Positions 42,727-50,024 of a DNA stretch of 64,000 bases are shown in pieces. The translations under genes were made by a program, and so were the position numbers. The stretch spans positions 62,001-126,000 of the forward strand of contig JAGXSG010000016.1 in assembly GCA_018333995.1 (NCBI GenBank), in the 5' to 3' direction. Each line of letters starts with the position of its first letter. Within the stretch, counting starts at the first letter, position 1. The stretch comes from Clostridiales bacterium. Lineage in GTDB: Bacteria; Actinomycetota; Coriobacteriia; Anaerosomatales; SLCP01. The notes beneath the pieces are model-generated. The model saw nothing but the letters and a program-made list of their open reading frames with translations, was not told the DNA's origin and made no database searches.

Positions 42727-43167
42727 TCAGAAAGGTGGTCCGGGCGGTGTCCCCCGGGAGTCGCGCGCAGCGCGCGCGTGGCGGCGGCCCTCGATGAAGT
42801 GTTTGACGGAATCGATCGCATGCCCGCGCAGCATCGAGCGAGGGCCTGCGTAGCGCATGACATCACGCATACGCTCGCGCATGTCAGCCCTGTAACAGTG
42901 CGTGTCGCAGTAGCTGCAAAACGGTTTGGGGTCCTTAGGGCAAAGCGCGCGCCGCTTCTCCGCGTACGCGAGAAGCTCGGCGCACTCATCACACACGAAT
43001 GGAGGACGCGTACCGTATACGCCAAGGACGGCGCCGGGTGAGCTGAGCGGAGCGCGCGCGGCCTGGGGATGGTTCCCCTTGCAGTAGATGGCAGAGAAGT
43101 CGCCTAAAAGTCGCGTGTCCTTCGCGACATCGGTTCTTGCCATCTGCTGGGTGAAACGGTCGTTCAC
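42727..43167 (-). CDS. ygbA: Nitrous-oxide-stimulated promoter family protein (YgbA-like)
   Basis: A 146-residue Cys-rich protein of the YgbA family, made in response to NO/nitrosative stress and needed for growth recovery. Conserved segments are IYCKGNH (Cys29), VCDECAELLAYAEKR (Cys59, Cys62), CPKDPKPFCSYCDTHCYR (Cys76, 84, 87, 91) and VMRYAGPRSMLRGHA. The GTG at 43167 has GAGGG 8 bases upstream; the longer frame does not look like the family. It is the first gene of the operon and is divergent from the Crp/Fnr regulator. Its cysteines are probably involved in metal or NO sensing. Confidence 0.88.
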   Translation of the reverse strand: MNDRFTQQMARTDVAKDTRLLGDFSAIYCKGNHPQAARAPLSSPGAVLGVYGTRPPFVCDECAELLAYAEKRRALCPKDPKPFCSYCDTHCYRADMRERMRDVMRYAGPRSMLRGHAIDSVKHFIEGRRHARAARDSRGTPPGPPF

Positions 43168-43207
43168 TGCGGTGTCCCTCGCTACTCTTGCGTTCGCCCT
43201 CACGCGC

Positions 43208-43213
43208 AGAATA
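43208..43213 (-). promoter_or_regulatory. Candidate -10 of the ygbA-fdx-hcp operon
   Basis: TATTCT on the minus strand. With a start site 6-7 bases beyond it, near 43201-43202, the FNR-type palindrome is centred at about -41.5 to -42.5, the class II activation position. No -35 hexamer is seen, as expected for an activated promoter. Confidence 0.5.
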
Positions 43214-43236
43214 CGCAGGACGCATCACTGCTAACC

Positions 43237-43250
43237 TTGACGCGAGTCAA
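43237..43250. promoter_or_regulatory. FNR/CRP-family operator TTGACGCGAGTCAA
   Basis: TTGAC-GCGA-GTCAA is a perfect 14-bp palindrome with the N4 spacing of FNR-type sites (consensus TTGAT-N4-ATCAA). It lies between the divergent regulator and the ygbA-fdx-hcp operon, 25 bases before the regulator ATG and centred at about -42 from the inferred operon start. Confidence 0.7.
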
Positions 43251-43274
43251 TTACGCAGAGAATCTTGAGCGGGT

Positions 43275-44036
43275 ATGTCAGACATGCCAGTGAACCCAAT
43301 CGCCGAGGAGGCCGCGTTGAGCGCTCGTCCAGCCGAGATCCGTCCCGACCTGTGGAGCGCGCTGCGTGAGTGCCGCCTGTGGCGCGCCGCCTCAGACGAC
43401 GCAGTCACCGCGCTCGCCCGCCGCGCAACTGTCCGCAACGAACCGCGAGGGTCACTCCTTGTGCAAGAGGGCGATGCGGCGACATCGTTTGGCGTGATGG
43501 TGGCCGGAAAGGCTCGCGTGTACCACCTGGGCGCCGATGGCAAGCAGTTCCTCTTTGAGACGATGGGCGCGGGAGATCCGGTGGAAGCGGTGGCCGCTCT
43601 GAGCGGCGGACGTTATCCGGCGAACGTGGAAACGGTGACTCCGGCGACGATCGCGTGGCTCCCCCGCGAGGCGCTCATGGACCTTATAGCTGAATCACCT
43701 GATGTCGCGCGAGGCGTGATAGCCGACCTCGCGAACCGGGTCGTCAACTTCACCGCCGTCGTGCAGTCGCTCTCGCTCGATGTCCCATCACGGCTTGCCC
43801 GCTACCTCTTCCAGCGCGCACTCGCCGCAGGCAAACCATCGCCTCGCGGCCTCGAACTCGACCTCGGCATGGCGAAAAGTGAGCTCGCCGCAGCCATCGG
43901 AACCGTGCCCGAGACGCTCTCACGTGCGTTCGCGCGACTGCGCGACGACGGCGTCGTCGAAGTGCGTGGCGGCACGGTCACCGTGCTTGACGTGCGAGCC
44001 CTCGCCGAGCTTGGGAGCGGCTACAGCGAATCGTAG
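43275..44036 (+). CDS. Crp/Fnr family transcriptional regulator
   Basis: A 253-residue regulator of the CRP/FNR superfamily. The N-terminal cyclic-nucleotide-like beta-barrel spans residues 30-150, then a dimer helix and a winged helix-turn-helix with MAKSELAAAIGTVPETLSRAF and the VVEVRGGTVTVLD wing. It has one Cys in the N-terminal part, so it is not an Fe-S FNR; haem or another ligand, as in HcpR/Dnr proteins, is possible. The ATG at 43275 has only a weak GAGCGGG upstream; ATG at 43284 is an alternative. It is divergent from the hcp operon and the likely activator acting on the palindrome between them, and perhaps itself. Confidence 0.9.
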   Translation: MSDMPVNPIAEEAALSARPAEIRPDLWSALRECRLWRAASDDAVTALARRATVRNEPRGSLLVQEGDAATSFGVMVAGKARVYHLGADGKQFLFETMGAGDPVEAVAALSGGRYPANVETVTPATIAWLPREALMDLIAESPDVARGVIADLANRVVNFTAVVQSLSLDVPSRLARYLFQRALAAGKPSPRGLELDLGMAKSELAAAIGTVPETLSRAFARLRDDGVVEVRGGTVTVLDVRALAELGSGYSES

Positions 44037-44061
44037 CCGCCATCAATCGCCTCGCCGCACG

Positions 44062-45084
44062 CTACTCGGTTCCTGGTACCGGAGTTGTCTCGCGACCCGG
44101 TTCGGCATCTGGCTGGCCTCCGTCGGGCTCGCGTCCAGCTGCCTCGCGCAGACGCGCGTCAGCCTCAGTTGCCTTGGCCCGCGCGTCGAAGTAGTCCTCC
44201 GTGGCCTCAGCCGCGTGCCGCTCGTACGCGGCGGCAATAAGTTCGGCCGGCGACGCCGGTAGCGAAGCGGCCTTAACCGCGAGCGCCTTTTCGGCCGCGT
44301 TGTACTGTTCCGAAAGCGTGTTTGCCTCGGCGAGCCTGCCTGCAAGGTACGCCTGATCAGCTCGCTTGGAAATCTGAAGAGCGGCGTACTTTTCGTCGCA
44401 GTACTCTAAGTACGGGCCAAAATCGACTTCCGGAAAGCCTGTTGCGGCCTCGCTGAACAACTTCCTCGCATCGAGAATCTTCGCCTCGGCTTCACGAGTG
44501 AGAGTCGCCGAACGCGTCACTCCCTCGCGCGTGAGCTTGTTGTACTCCTGGACCGCCCTGACCGATATCTCTCCTGCTTCGACCGCGAGCGCCCACGCCG
44601 CAAGGGCGGGATCGAGCGCGGCTGCGGCCTTCACGTTGTACTCGAGGATGGTCTCGGCCGCGTCGAGCATGATGATTCGTGTGCGCGCCGACTCTTCAAG
44701 CGCGATCGCGTATTGCGCCTCGTTTTCTGGCAGGTCAACACGCGCTTGGCCGATGAGCCTGATCGCGGTGATGAGCTCTTCGCGAGCGCCCGGAACGCGC
44801 GGGATCAACTCTGCGGCACGCTCGCCCACTTCCCGATCGATCTCCGCCCGGACCACTTCATCGACCGCTAGCACGGTCGCGTCAGCGATCTCCACGTGCA
44901 CTGTCGCTTCATCGAGGCGCGCAACGGCTTCGTTTCTTGCCTGAATCTCCTCGTAGTACAGCCATCCGGCCACGCCCGCCACGGTCAGGGCCGCCAGTAC
45001 GACGACTCCGATGAAGACCTTACGGCCTGTCCCGGAAGTCCGGGGAGCGCTCGGAGCGGGGTCTGCGGGGTCGTGATTCTTCAT
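44062..45084 (-). CDS. Membrane-anchored coiled-coil protein, function unknown
   Basis: A 340-residue protein with a short cytosolic N terminus (Pro/Asp/Ser-rich), one membrane helix at about 22-44 (VFIGVVVLAALTVAGVAGWLYY), and a long extracytoplasmic helical part with heptad-like Ala/Glu/Leu patterns to about 300, then a Pro/Glu tail. The ATG at 45084 has GGGAG 8 bases upstream. It is convergent with the Crp/Fnr gene. The layout suggests a structural or sensor-like envelope protein; no domain is recognised. Confidence 0.6.
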   Translation of the reverse strand: MKNHDPADPAPSAPRTSGTGRKVFIGVVVLAALTVAGVAGWLYYEEIQARNEAVARLDEATVHVEIADATVLAVDEVVRAEIDREVGERAAELIPRVPGAREELITAIRLIGQARVDLPENEAQYAIALEESARTRIIMLDAAETILEYNVKAAAALDPALAAWALAVEAGEISVRAVQEYNKLTREGVTRSATLTREAEAKILDARKLFSEAATGFPEVDFGPYLEYCDEKYAALQISKRADQAYLAGRLAEANTLSEQYNAAEKALAVKAASLPASPAELIAAAYERHAAEATEDYFDARAKATEADARLREAAGREPDGGQPDAEPGRETTPVPGTE

Positions 45085-45165
45085 GGCCTGCTCTCCCTTC
45101 ACACTGTAAGCGCCAGCATACAGGGTCAGCTAACGCGTGTGCGTCATTTCGCTGTACGAACGAAA

Positions 45166-45193
45166 GCCGGGCATCCCAAAAGGAATGCCCGGC
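45166..45193 (-). terminator. Intrinsic terminator of the cold-shock gene
   Basis: On the minus strand GCCGGGCAT pairs with ATGCCCGGC around a short loop, with a TTTCGTT tract following. It lies 27 bases past the csp stop. Confidence 0.75.
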
Positions 45194-45220
45194 CGACGGG
45201 AACAGGAGTAGCGGCGACGC

Positions 45221-45424
45221 CTAGATGGCGCGCACCTGCGTAGCCTGCTTCTTGCCGTTCTGGCCCGTGGCCTCGGTGAACGAGACGGCCTGACCCTCAT
45301 CGAGAGTCTTGAAGCCATCCGACTGGATCTCCGAGAAGTGGACGAACAGGTCGTCTCCGTCCTCGCGCTCGATGAAACCATAGCCCTTGTCAGCGTTGAA
45401 CCACTTAACGGTACCTTCTGCCAT
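45221..45424 (-). CDS. Cold-shock protein
   Basis: A 67-residue single CSD protein: [21 protein letters not shown], then [10 protein letters not shown] and [21 protein letters not shown]. The RNP1 KGYGFI and RNP2 LFVHF motifs are intact, so it should bind single-stranded RNA/DNA as an RNA chaperone. The ATG at 45424 is preceded by GAGG at about 11 bases. The leader of up to about 130 bases between this gene and the next upstream, and the terminator after it, fit a single-gene csp unit that may be regulated by its leader. Confidence 0.95.
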   Translation of the reverse strand: MAEGTVKWFNADKGYGFIEREDGDDLFVHFSEIQSDGFKTLDEGQAVSFTEATGQNGKKQATQVRAI

Positions 45425-45578
45425 GTAAAACCCATCCTCTCGCCCCAGCGGGGCAAAACAAAACGACCCGACACATCCGCCAGAATGCGGCGTGTCACGT
45501 CGCAATCCTATGGGCCCCATCGGCCCACCGTTTCGCAGTGTAACACATGTCGATTCACTGTGCTCATCAAGGTCGCCA

Positions 45579-46106
45579 TCAAGGTCGCACCGGAGCGCCT
45601 GAACCGGAATGGGCCCGTCGCCTGGTACCTTGCACGCGAGCAATCGCCGAGTGCGCATCGATGCTAACGCCGGGTTGACCAACGAGAAGGTTGACGATCG
45701 CAGCCGCCTCGCAAAGAGCGGAAAGTGCGACGAGATCGTCGTCGTAGTCAAGCGTGACACGAAACACCCCGTGGCCGTCAGCGGAGAAGTCCCAGCGGGT
45801 TTCGCCTTCGATGCCGCGTGGTGAACCGGCAAGCACCATGAGTTCGAGAGCGACGTGTTCGAGCACGTGCGGAAGCTCGGTGTTCGCGAGTTCGGCGATG
45901 ATGCCGTGTGGCGAACCGCACTCACACCGGTGACGGACAATCCCAGGAAACGCCGAGAGCACACGGTCCGCCAAGCCCGGAACCGTTGCGGTCCCAAAAC
46001 GTGTGCCCGGAGCAAGCCGCACGGTGGCTTCCACGCGAGCGTCCCCAACACGGACTCGCACGATTGAAAGCCGCGCGCCTGTTGTCTCACTCGGACCCGT
46101 CGCCAC
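45579..46106 (-). CDS. Isolated cyanophycin-synthetase N-domain-like protein
   Basis: A 175-residue protein. The segment [19 protein letters not shown], then [23 protein letters not shown], matches the N-terminal domain of cyanophycin synthetase (there HTAHLVEHVALELQ and a GVYRVVFEY strand). In that enzyme the domain sits before the ATP-grasp and Mur-ligase domains; here it stands alone, with no ATP-grasp or Mur ligase part near. The GTG start at 46106 overlaps the upstream gene by 20 bases. It may be a regulatory or orphan domain. The relationship is from memory of the motif. Confidence 0.55.
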   Translation of the reverse strand: MATGPSETTGARLSIVRVRVGDARVEATVRLAPGTRFGTATVPGLADRVLSAFPGIVRHRCECGSPHGIIAELANTELPHVLEHVALELMVLAGSPRGIEGETRWDFSADGHGVFRVTLDYDDDLVALSALCEAAAIVNLLVGQPGVSIDAHSAIARVQGTRRRAHSGSGAPVRP

Positions 46107-46290
46107 ACCAGCACTTCCGCGTGCCGAGGTAGTATGCGAGCGAAGCGAGAAGCGCCATGCCGATTATGCCCGCAGCGACGAGCTTGACCGGGTCCGCATG
46201 TGTCACCCTGCGGACTTCCGCCCTCGCGAGCGCCTGAACCTCCTCGGCCCGGTGTCTCACATCGTCAATAGTCAGTCTGTCCTCAGACAT
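46087..46290 (-). CDS. Small single-pass membrane protein
   Basis: A 67-residue protein: a charged, helical N-terminal part ([19 protein letters not shown]), then a membrane helix [22 protein letters not shown] and a short RKCWCGDG tail with two Cys. The layout is like YtxH or DUF3618-type small proteins. The ATG at 46290 has GGGGG 5 bases upstream. It follows the holin-like gene by 11 bases and overlaps the next gene, so these three are one operon. Confidence 0.65.
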   Translation of the reverse strand: MSEDRLTIDDVRHRAEEVQALARAEVRRVTHADPVKLVAAGIIGMALLASLAYYLGTRKCWCGDGSE

Positions 46291-46301
46291 CCGTCCCCCC
46301 A

Positions 46302-46643
46302 TCATCGCTGCATGTTCTTAACTTTTAACACCACAAACACGGCCGAGCCGAGCACCAGCACGGCACCGATGGCGAGCAACGCTCCCGGCCATGTGAGCCA
46401 CTCCGCGAGAAGTAGCAGCAGGCCAACCGCGATGAAACATACCCCAAATACGAGCAGGGTCGCGGCGGCGGCGGCCGAGACGATCGTAAACCCGAGTTTC
46501 TGCAGCGGAAGCACGATCTTCTGACGGACTAGTGCCTCGGCCTCCTGGCGCAGCCAATCAACGACGGTCTGCAGCAAATCGGCTACCGCATCGATGACGG
46601 TACGCTGTTCAGGAACCTTGGCGGCCCCACCTTGCTCGGCCAT
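46302..46643 (-). CDS. Phage holin family / DUF1469-type membrane protein
   Basis: A 113-residue protein with an N-terminal amphipathic part (TVIDAVADLLQTVVDWLRQEAEAL), two membrane helices at about 50-75 and 80-105, and a short basic tail. This pattern matches the actinobacterial holin-superfamily-III (DUF1469-type) chromosomal proteins; despite the name these are not phage. GGAGG lies 7 bases before the ATG at 46643. It is the first of three co-oriented genes with the small membrane protein and the cyanophycin-synthetase-like domain. Confidence 0.7.
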   Translation of the reverse strand: MAEQGGAAKVPEQRTVIDAVADLLQTVVDWLRQEAEALVRQKIVLPLQKLGFTIVSAAAAATLLVFGVCFIAVGLLLLLAEWLTWPGALLAIGAVLVLGSAVFVVLKVKNMQR

Positions 46644-46703
46644 CGAGACACCTCCGCGAGATACGTCAATTCCGGCGCCCATGCGCCACATATAAGGTAC
46701 CCC

Positions 46704-46738
46704 AAAAACCAGCGCCGACCCGACTGGGCCGACGCTGG
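46704..46738 (-). terminator. Intrinsic terminator of the RlpA-like gene
   Basis: On the minus strand a 13-bp stem (with two G-T pairs, outer CCAGCG/CGCTGG) and AGTC loop at 46709-46738 is followed by a T5 tract at 46704-46708. It lies 21 bases beyond the stop at 46759. Confidence 0.85.
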
Positions 46739-46758
46739 TGGAGCGTGTGTGGATACGT

Positions 46759-47403
46759 TTACCTGCCGAGAATTCGGTAGTTGACCGTAGCGACCCCGGT
46801 AAACCCAAGCGCTTTCGCGGTACCAGGACCCAGATCCCATACCCGGCCCGCGATGTGCGGTCCCCGGTCATTGACGACGGCCGTGACGACGCGGCCCCTG
46901 TACTCAAACTGCACCTGCGTGCCAAACGGCAGCGTCTTGTGGGCGACGTTCATCATGCCCTGTGTGAGCACGGCGCCGCTTGCGGTCCGCCTACCGTAGA
47001 AGCCGGGACCATACCACGATGCGCGCGCCGACAGCCACGCGCCGGAGTCCGCCGCCCGGCTCGGTGCCGCGGGAGTTGCCGCACGCGGCTTGGCGACGAC
47101 CCTGGGCTTGGGGGCGGGCTTAGGCAGCGGCGCTTTCGCGCGCGCTGGCGGCGCCATTATGGCTGCCGGGATGGCAGTGCCATCGGCGACTGGCACTTTG
47201 TCATCCGCATCGATCACGGTGACGGCCGACGCCACTCTCTCGCCTACGCCGAGGAGTTGCTGAGGCGCCATCCGGGGCGCCGCATCAGCGTGTGCCGCGG
47301 GCAACACCCCAGCGGCGAACAACGCTGCCACCGCGAGCGCCGCGGTTGCGGCAAGCGCTGTTGCGGCGAATACGGGCATGACGATCGCTTTACTGGAACT
47401 CAC
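46759..47403 (-). CDS. RlpA-like double-psi beta-barrel protein, exported
   Basis: A 214-residue exported protein. Signal peptide or anchor at residues 5-35 (FAATALAATAALAVAALFAAG), a Pro/Ala/Lys-rich linker with PAPKPRVVAKP, then an RlpA-type DPBB domain at about 125-214: ASWYGPGFYGRRTASG, AHKTLPFGTQVQF, VVNDRGPHIAGRVWDLGPGTAKALG. RlpA-like enzymes act as lytic transglycosylases on peptidoglycan; the DRGP and Asp motifs are intact. The GTG at 47403 has GGAGG 5 bases upstream. A structured leader precedes it and a strong terminator follows it. Confidence 0.88.
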   Translation of the reverse strand: MSSSKAIVMPVFAATALAATAALAVAALFAAGVLPAAHADAAPRMAPQQLLGVGERVASAVTVIDADDKVPVADGTAIPAAIMAPPARAKAPLPKPAPKPRVVAKPRAATPAAPSRAADSGAWLSARASWYGPGFYGRRTASGAVLTQGMMNVAHKTLPFGTQVQFEYRGRVVTAVVNDRGPHIAGRVWDLGPGTAKALGFTGVATVNYRILGR

Positions 47404-47443
47404 ATACACCTCCGAGTCCGGGGACAGAACTAGGCGGCGGACA

Positions 47444-47515
47444 CGCGAGGCACGATAGGCACAGGGATATCCCTGAAAGAGGTGGTGCAAGAAGAGTGGG
47501 TGTAGCTGCCTCGCG
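47444..47515 (-). promoter_or_regulatory. Structured leader of the RlpA-like gene
   Basis: CGCGAGGCA (47444-47452) and TGCCTCGCG (47507-47515) form a 9-bp closing stem around 54 bases, and inside it CAGGGATATCCCTG (47462-47475) is a perfect 14-base palindrome. This lies 40-112 bases before the start codon. It looks like a cis-regulatory RNA. I could not match it to the c-di-AMP (ydaO) consensus or another known class. Confidence 0.45.
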
Positions 47516-47915
47516 CCGGCTTAGGGGGCCTGATGGCCGCCACCTGATGCCGATAGCACGGGTATGCTGTTGGCTTGGACCTCTTGTATGTTGAACTCGG
47601 TCGCCCGCGCGCCCCTAAGGCGCGGACCCGGCCGATCCGATCGGGTTTTGCGTCACACCCCGGGCGTCAGTCCGTACGGTCACCCCGATCGTCTCGTGAC
47701 CGCGCCGCCCCGGCGGGCGCCTTTCACACTACACACGAGGACGGATACTACCACGAGATGGCCAATACGGCAAAACCGCTGACCTTTCCGCTGGTCTTTC
47801 CAGCCGGAGCTTCACCGTGCCGCGCTCGCGAGCCATTGGGGATACACGACGTTTGCACGTCGCTCGAACGGGTATCTGAAGACGTGGTGCGACACCAGGC
47901 CGAAAGGAGTACCTG
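47516..47915. other. Intergenic region between divergent RlpA-like and ABC exporter genes
   Basis: About 400 bases with no supported gene. An open frame at 47575-47916 on the plus strand has an Arg/Pro-rich composition and no ribosome site. A small hairpin, ACCCG (47626-47630) and CGGGT (47642-47646) before TTTT at 47646-47649, could be a terminator or attenuator ahead of the exporter. AAAGGAG for the exporter ATPase begins at about 47900. No promoter stands out. Confidence 0.5.
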
Positions 47916-48776
47916 ATGACCGTCCCCGCCATCATGGTCGAGAACTTGAGCTTCTCATACGGCGACATAGAGGCGGTCAAGGACGTCAGCTTCGACGTCG
48001 CGCCCGGTGAGATCCTCGGATTCCTCGGCCCCAACGGCGCCGGCAAGTCCACAACGATCAAGATGCTGACCGGCCAGCTTCCCCCCAAGAGCGGACGCGC
48101 GGAGATCCTCGGGAGGGAGATAGGACGCGACGACCCGGTCTTACAGGCGCAAATCGGGGTCTGCTTCGAAGAGAAGAATCTCTACCTCAACATGTCGGCG
48201 CTTGAGAACCTTGACTTCTTCGCATCGCTGTACGGCATCAAGAACCCTGGCTCTCTCGAGGTGCTGCGCAGGGTGGGCCTGGGTGACCGCGCGAAAGATC
48301 GCCTCCACAGCTTCTCGAAGGGCATGCGCCAGCGCATGATGATCTCGCGAGCATTCATCAACAAGCCTAAGGTGCTCTTCCTGGACGAACCCACCGACGG
48401 GCTCGACCCGGTCACGTCGGCCCAGATCCGCATGACCATCAAGGAGGAGGCCGAGCGGGGCGCGGCGGTACTTCTCACGACGCACGAGATGTTTGAGGCC
48501 GATCAGCTCGCGGACCGTGTGGCGTTCATCAACGAAGGGAGAATCGTTGCGCTGGACTCCGCCGAGAACCTCAAGCTCAAGTACGGTACTCGCTCCGTAC
48601 GCATCCGGTTGCGCGACGGCGACGGCGTTCACGAGGAGCACATCCCACTCGGTGACGCGGGTTCCTCGGCCCGGATCGCCGAACTTGCGGCCTCACCGGA
48701 GCTCATGACGATTCACACCGAAGAAGCGACGTTGGAGGCGGTATTCATCAAGCTCACGGGCAGGGGGCTGGAGTAG
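47916..48776 (+). CDS. ABC transporter ATP-binding protein
   Basis: A 286-residue ABC ATPase. Walker A is GPNGAGKST near residue 38, the signature SFSKGMRQRM near 129, Walker B VLFLDEPTDGLDP near 152 and the switch His in TTHEM. The C-terminal 60 residues beyond the ATPase are a beta-rich accessory part typical of ABC-2-type exporters (NatA/CcmA-like). AAAGGAG precedes the ATG at 47916. The two permease genes follow with no gap and a 4-base overlap, so this is an intact three-gene exporter; its substrate is unknown. Confidence 0.93.
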   Translation: MTVPAIMVENLSFSYGDIEAVKDVSFDVAPGEILGFLGPNGAGKSTTIKMLTGQLPPKSGRAEILGREIGRDDPVLQAQIGVCFEEKNLYLNMSALENLDFFASLYGIKNPGSLEVLRRVGLGDRAKDRLHSFSKGMRQRMMISRAFINKPKVLFLDEPTDGLDPVTSAQIRMTIKEEAERGAAVLLTTHEMFEADQLADRVAFINEGRIVALDSAENLKLKYGTRSVRIRLRDGDGVHEEHIPLGDAGSSARIAELAASPELMTIHTEEATLEAVFIKLTGRGLE

Positions 48777-50024
48777 ATGGAGCCCACCGCCACCCGGTTA
48801 GGGATTCTCCGTGCGCTCCTGAGAAAGGAGATGGTCGCGTACTCGCGTGACAAGCTCTACCTGTTCCTGACCCTGCTCACGCTCGTGTTCGCAATCTCCG
48901 CATTCTGGATCATCCCCGATTCGGTGGACGAGACGGTTACCCTCGCGGTAGCTCCCCCCGTCGAGACCCTCGTCTCGCGAGGCGTCGACTCGCTCATTGA
49001 GATGGGGACTTCCCCGGAGCAACTCGCCGCGCTGACCTCAGCTGATCTCGCCGAGGAACAACCGGGTCTGCGTCTCCTTGAGTTCGAAAGCAAGGCCGAT
49101 CTTGCCGCCGTAATCGAAGGTTCCGCCGAGGCGTGGCGGACGGAAGATGGCGAGATAGTGGTGCGCGACGCTCGTGCGGGCGATCTGGACCAGGAGGGCG
49201 CTGAGCGCGTAAGCGTCGGGATCGGCGTCGCGTTTCCTGAAACGTTCATCGCCGATGTCGCTCGCGGCGCCGGCGATGTGACCGTCACCGTGTACTCTGA
49301 CGCCGCGGTGCCGGAGGAGATCGAAAGCGCGGTGAAGGGCTTTGTGCGCGAGGCGGCTTTCCAGCTCGCCGGAGAACAGCTACCCGTCGAGATGCCGTCT
49401 GCGGGTGTCATCGTGCTCGGAAAAGACCGCATGGGCGACCAGGTCTCCATGCGCGACAAGCTCATCCCGATGCTCGCCTTCATGATCCTCCTCATGGAGA
49501 CGTTCTCGATGGCTTCCCTCATCAGCGTAGAGGTCTTGAGGCGCACCGTGACCGCGGTGCTCGTCACACCCGCACGCATAGCCGACTTTCTTGCCGCGAA
49601 GTCAATATTCGGGACGGGCATGGCGCTCGTCCAAGGCGTCATCGTACTCGCCCTTCTGGGAGCGTTCACCGCACAAAACTGGTGGCTGCTGGTTCTGACC
49701 GTTCTTCTCGGCTCAATGATGTTTACCGGCGTCGCGATGATTGTCGGTGCCGCCGGCAAGGACTTCCTCGGCCAGCTGTTCTACGCAATGGTGTTCACCG
49801 TCCCGCTCATCATCCCGGCGGCCTCGGTACTCTTTCCCGGCACGGCCGCAACATGGGTGCAGGCAATCCCGACCTACCCCGTACTCGCCGCCCTTGTCGA
49901 CATCACGATATATGACGCTCGATGGGCCGGCGTTTGGCACTACTTCGCGTTCGCACTGGCGTGGGTTGCCGTGCTCTTTGGCGCTGGCCTGCTCACGCTG
50001 AAGCGGAAGGTGGAGTCGCTATGA
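48777..50024 (+). CDS. ABC-2 type permease, first subunit
   Basis: A 415-residue permease with an N-terminal membrane helix (residues 24-47), a large extracytoplasmic loop of about 180 residues, then five or six membrane segments from about 225 on. This is the NatB/YhaP-like ABC-2 layout. The ATG at 48777 starts directly after the stop of the ATPase gene, and the gene ends in a 4-base ATGA overlap with the second permease. Confidence 0.85.
   Translation: MEPTATRLGILRALLRKEMVAYSRDKLYLFLTLLTLVFAISAFWIIPDSVDETVTLAVAPPVETLVSRGVDSLIEMGTSPEQLAALTSADLAEEQPGLRLLEFESKADLAAVIEGSAEAWRTEDGEIVVRDARAGDLDQEGAERVSVGIGVAFPETFIADVARGAGDVTVTVYSDAAVPEEIESAVKGFVREAAFQLAGEQLPVEMPSAGVIVLGKDRMGDQVSMRDKLIPMLAFMILLMETFSMASLISVEVLRRTVTAVLVTPARIADFLAAKSIFGTGMALVQGVIVLALLGAFTAQNWWLLVLTVLLGSMMFTGVAMIVGAAGKDFLGQLFYAMVFTVPLIIPAASVLFPGTAATWVQAIPTYPVLAALVDITIYDARWAGVWHYFAFALAWVAVLFGAGLLTLKRKVESL

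Noticed and set aside
46302-46643. Prophage remnant because of the holin-like gene
   Set aside because: Chromosomal DUF1469/holin-superfamily proteins are common in actinobacteria, and no other phage gene is present.
47444-47515. c-di-AMP (ydaO) riboswitch before the RlpA-like gene
   Set aside because: Position is suggestive, but the conserved GGGGAACC and GGGTGAAT-type elements could not be found, so only a structured leader is reported.
47575-47916. Possible 113-residue protein before the ABC exporter
   Set aside because: Composition is Arg/Pro-rich, no ribosome site is seen, and it overlaps the start of the ATPase gene.
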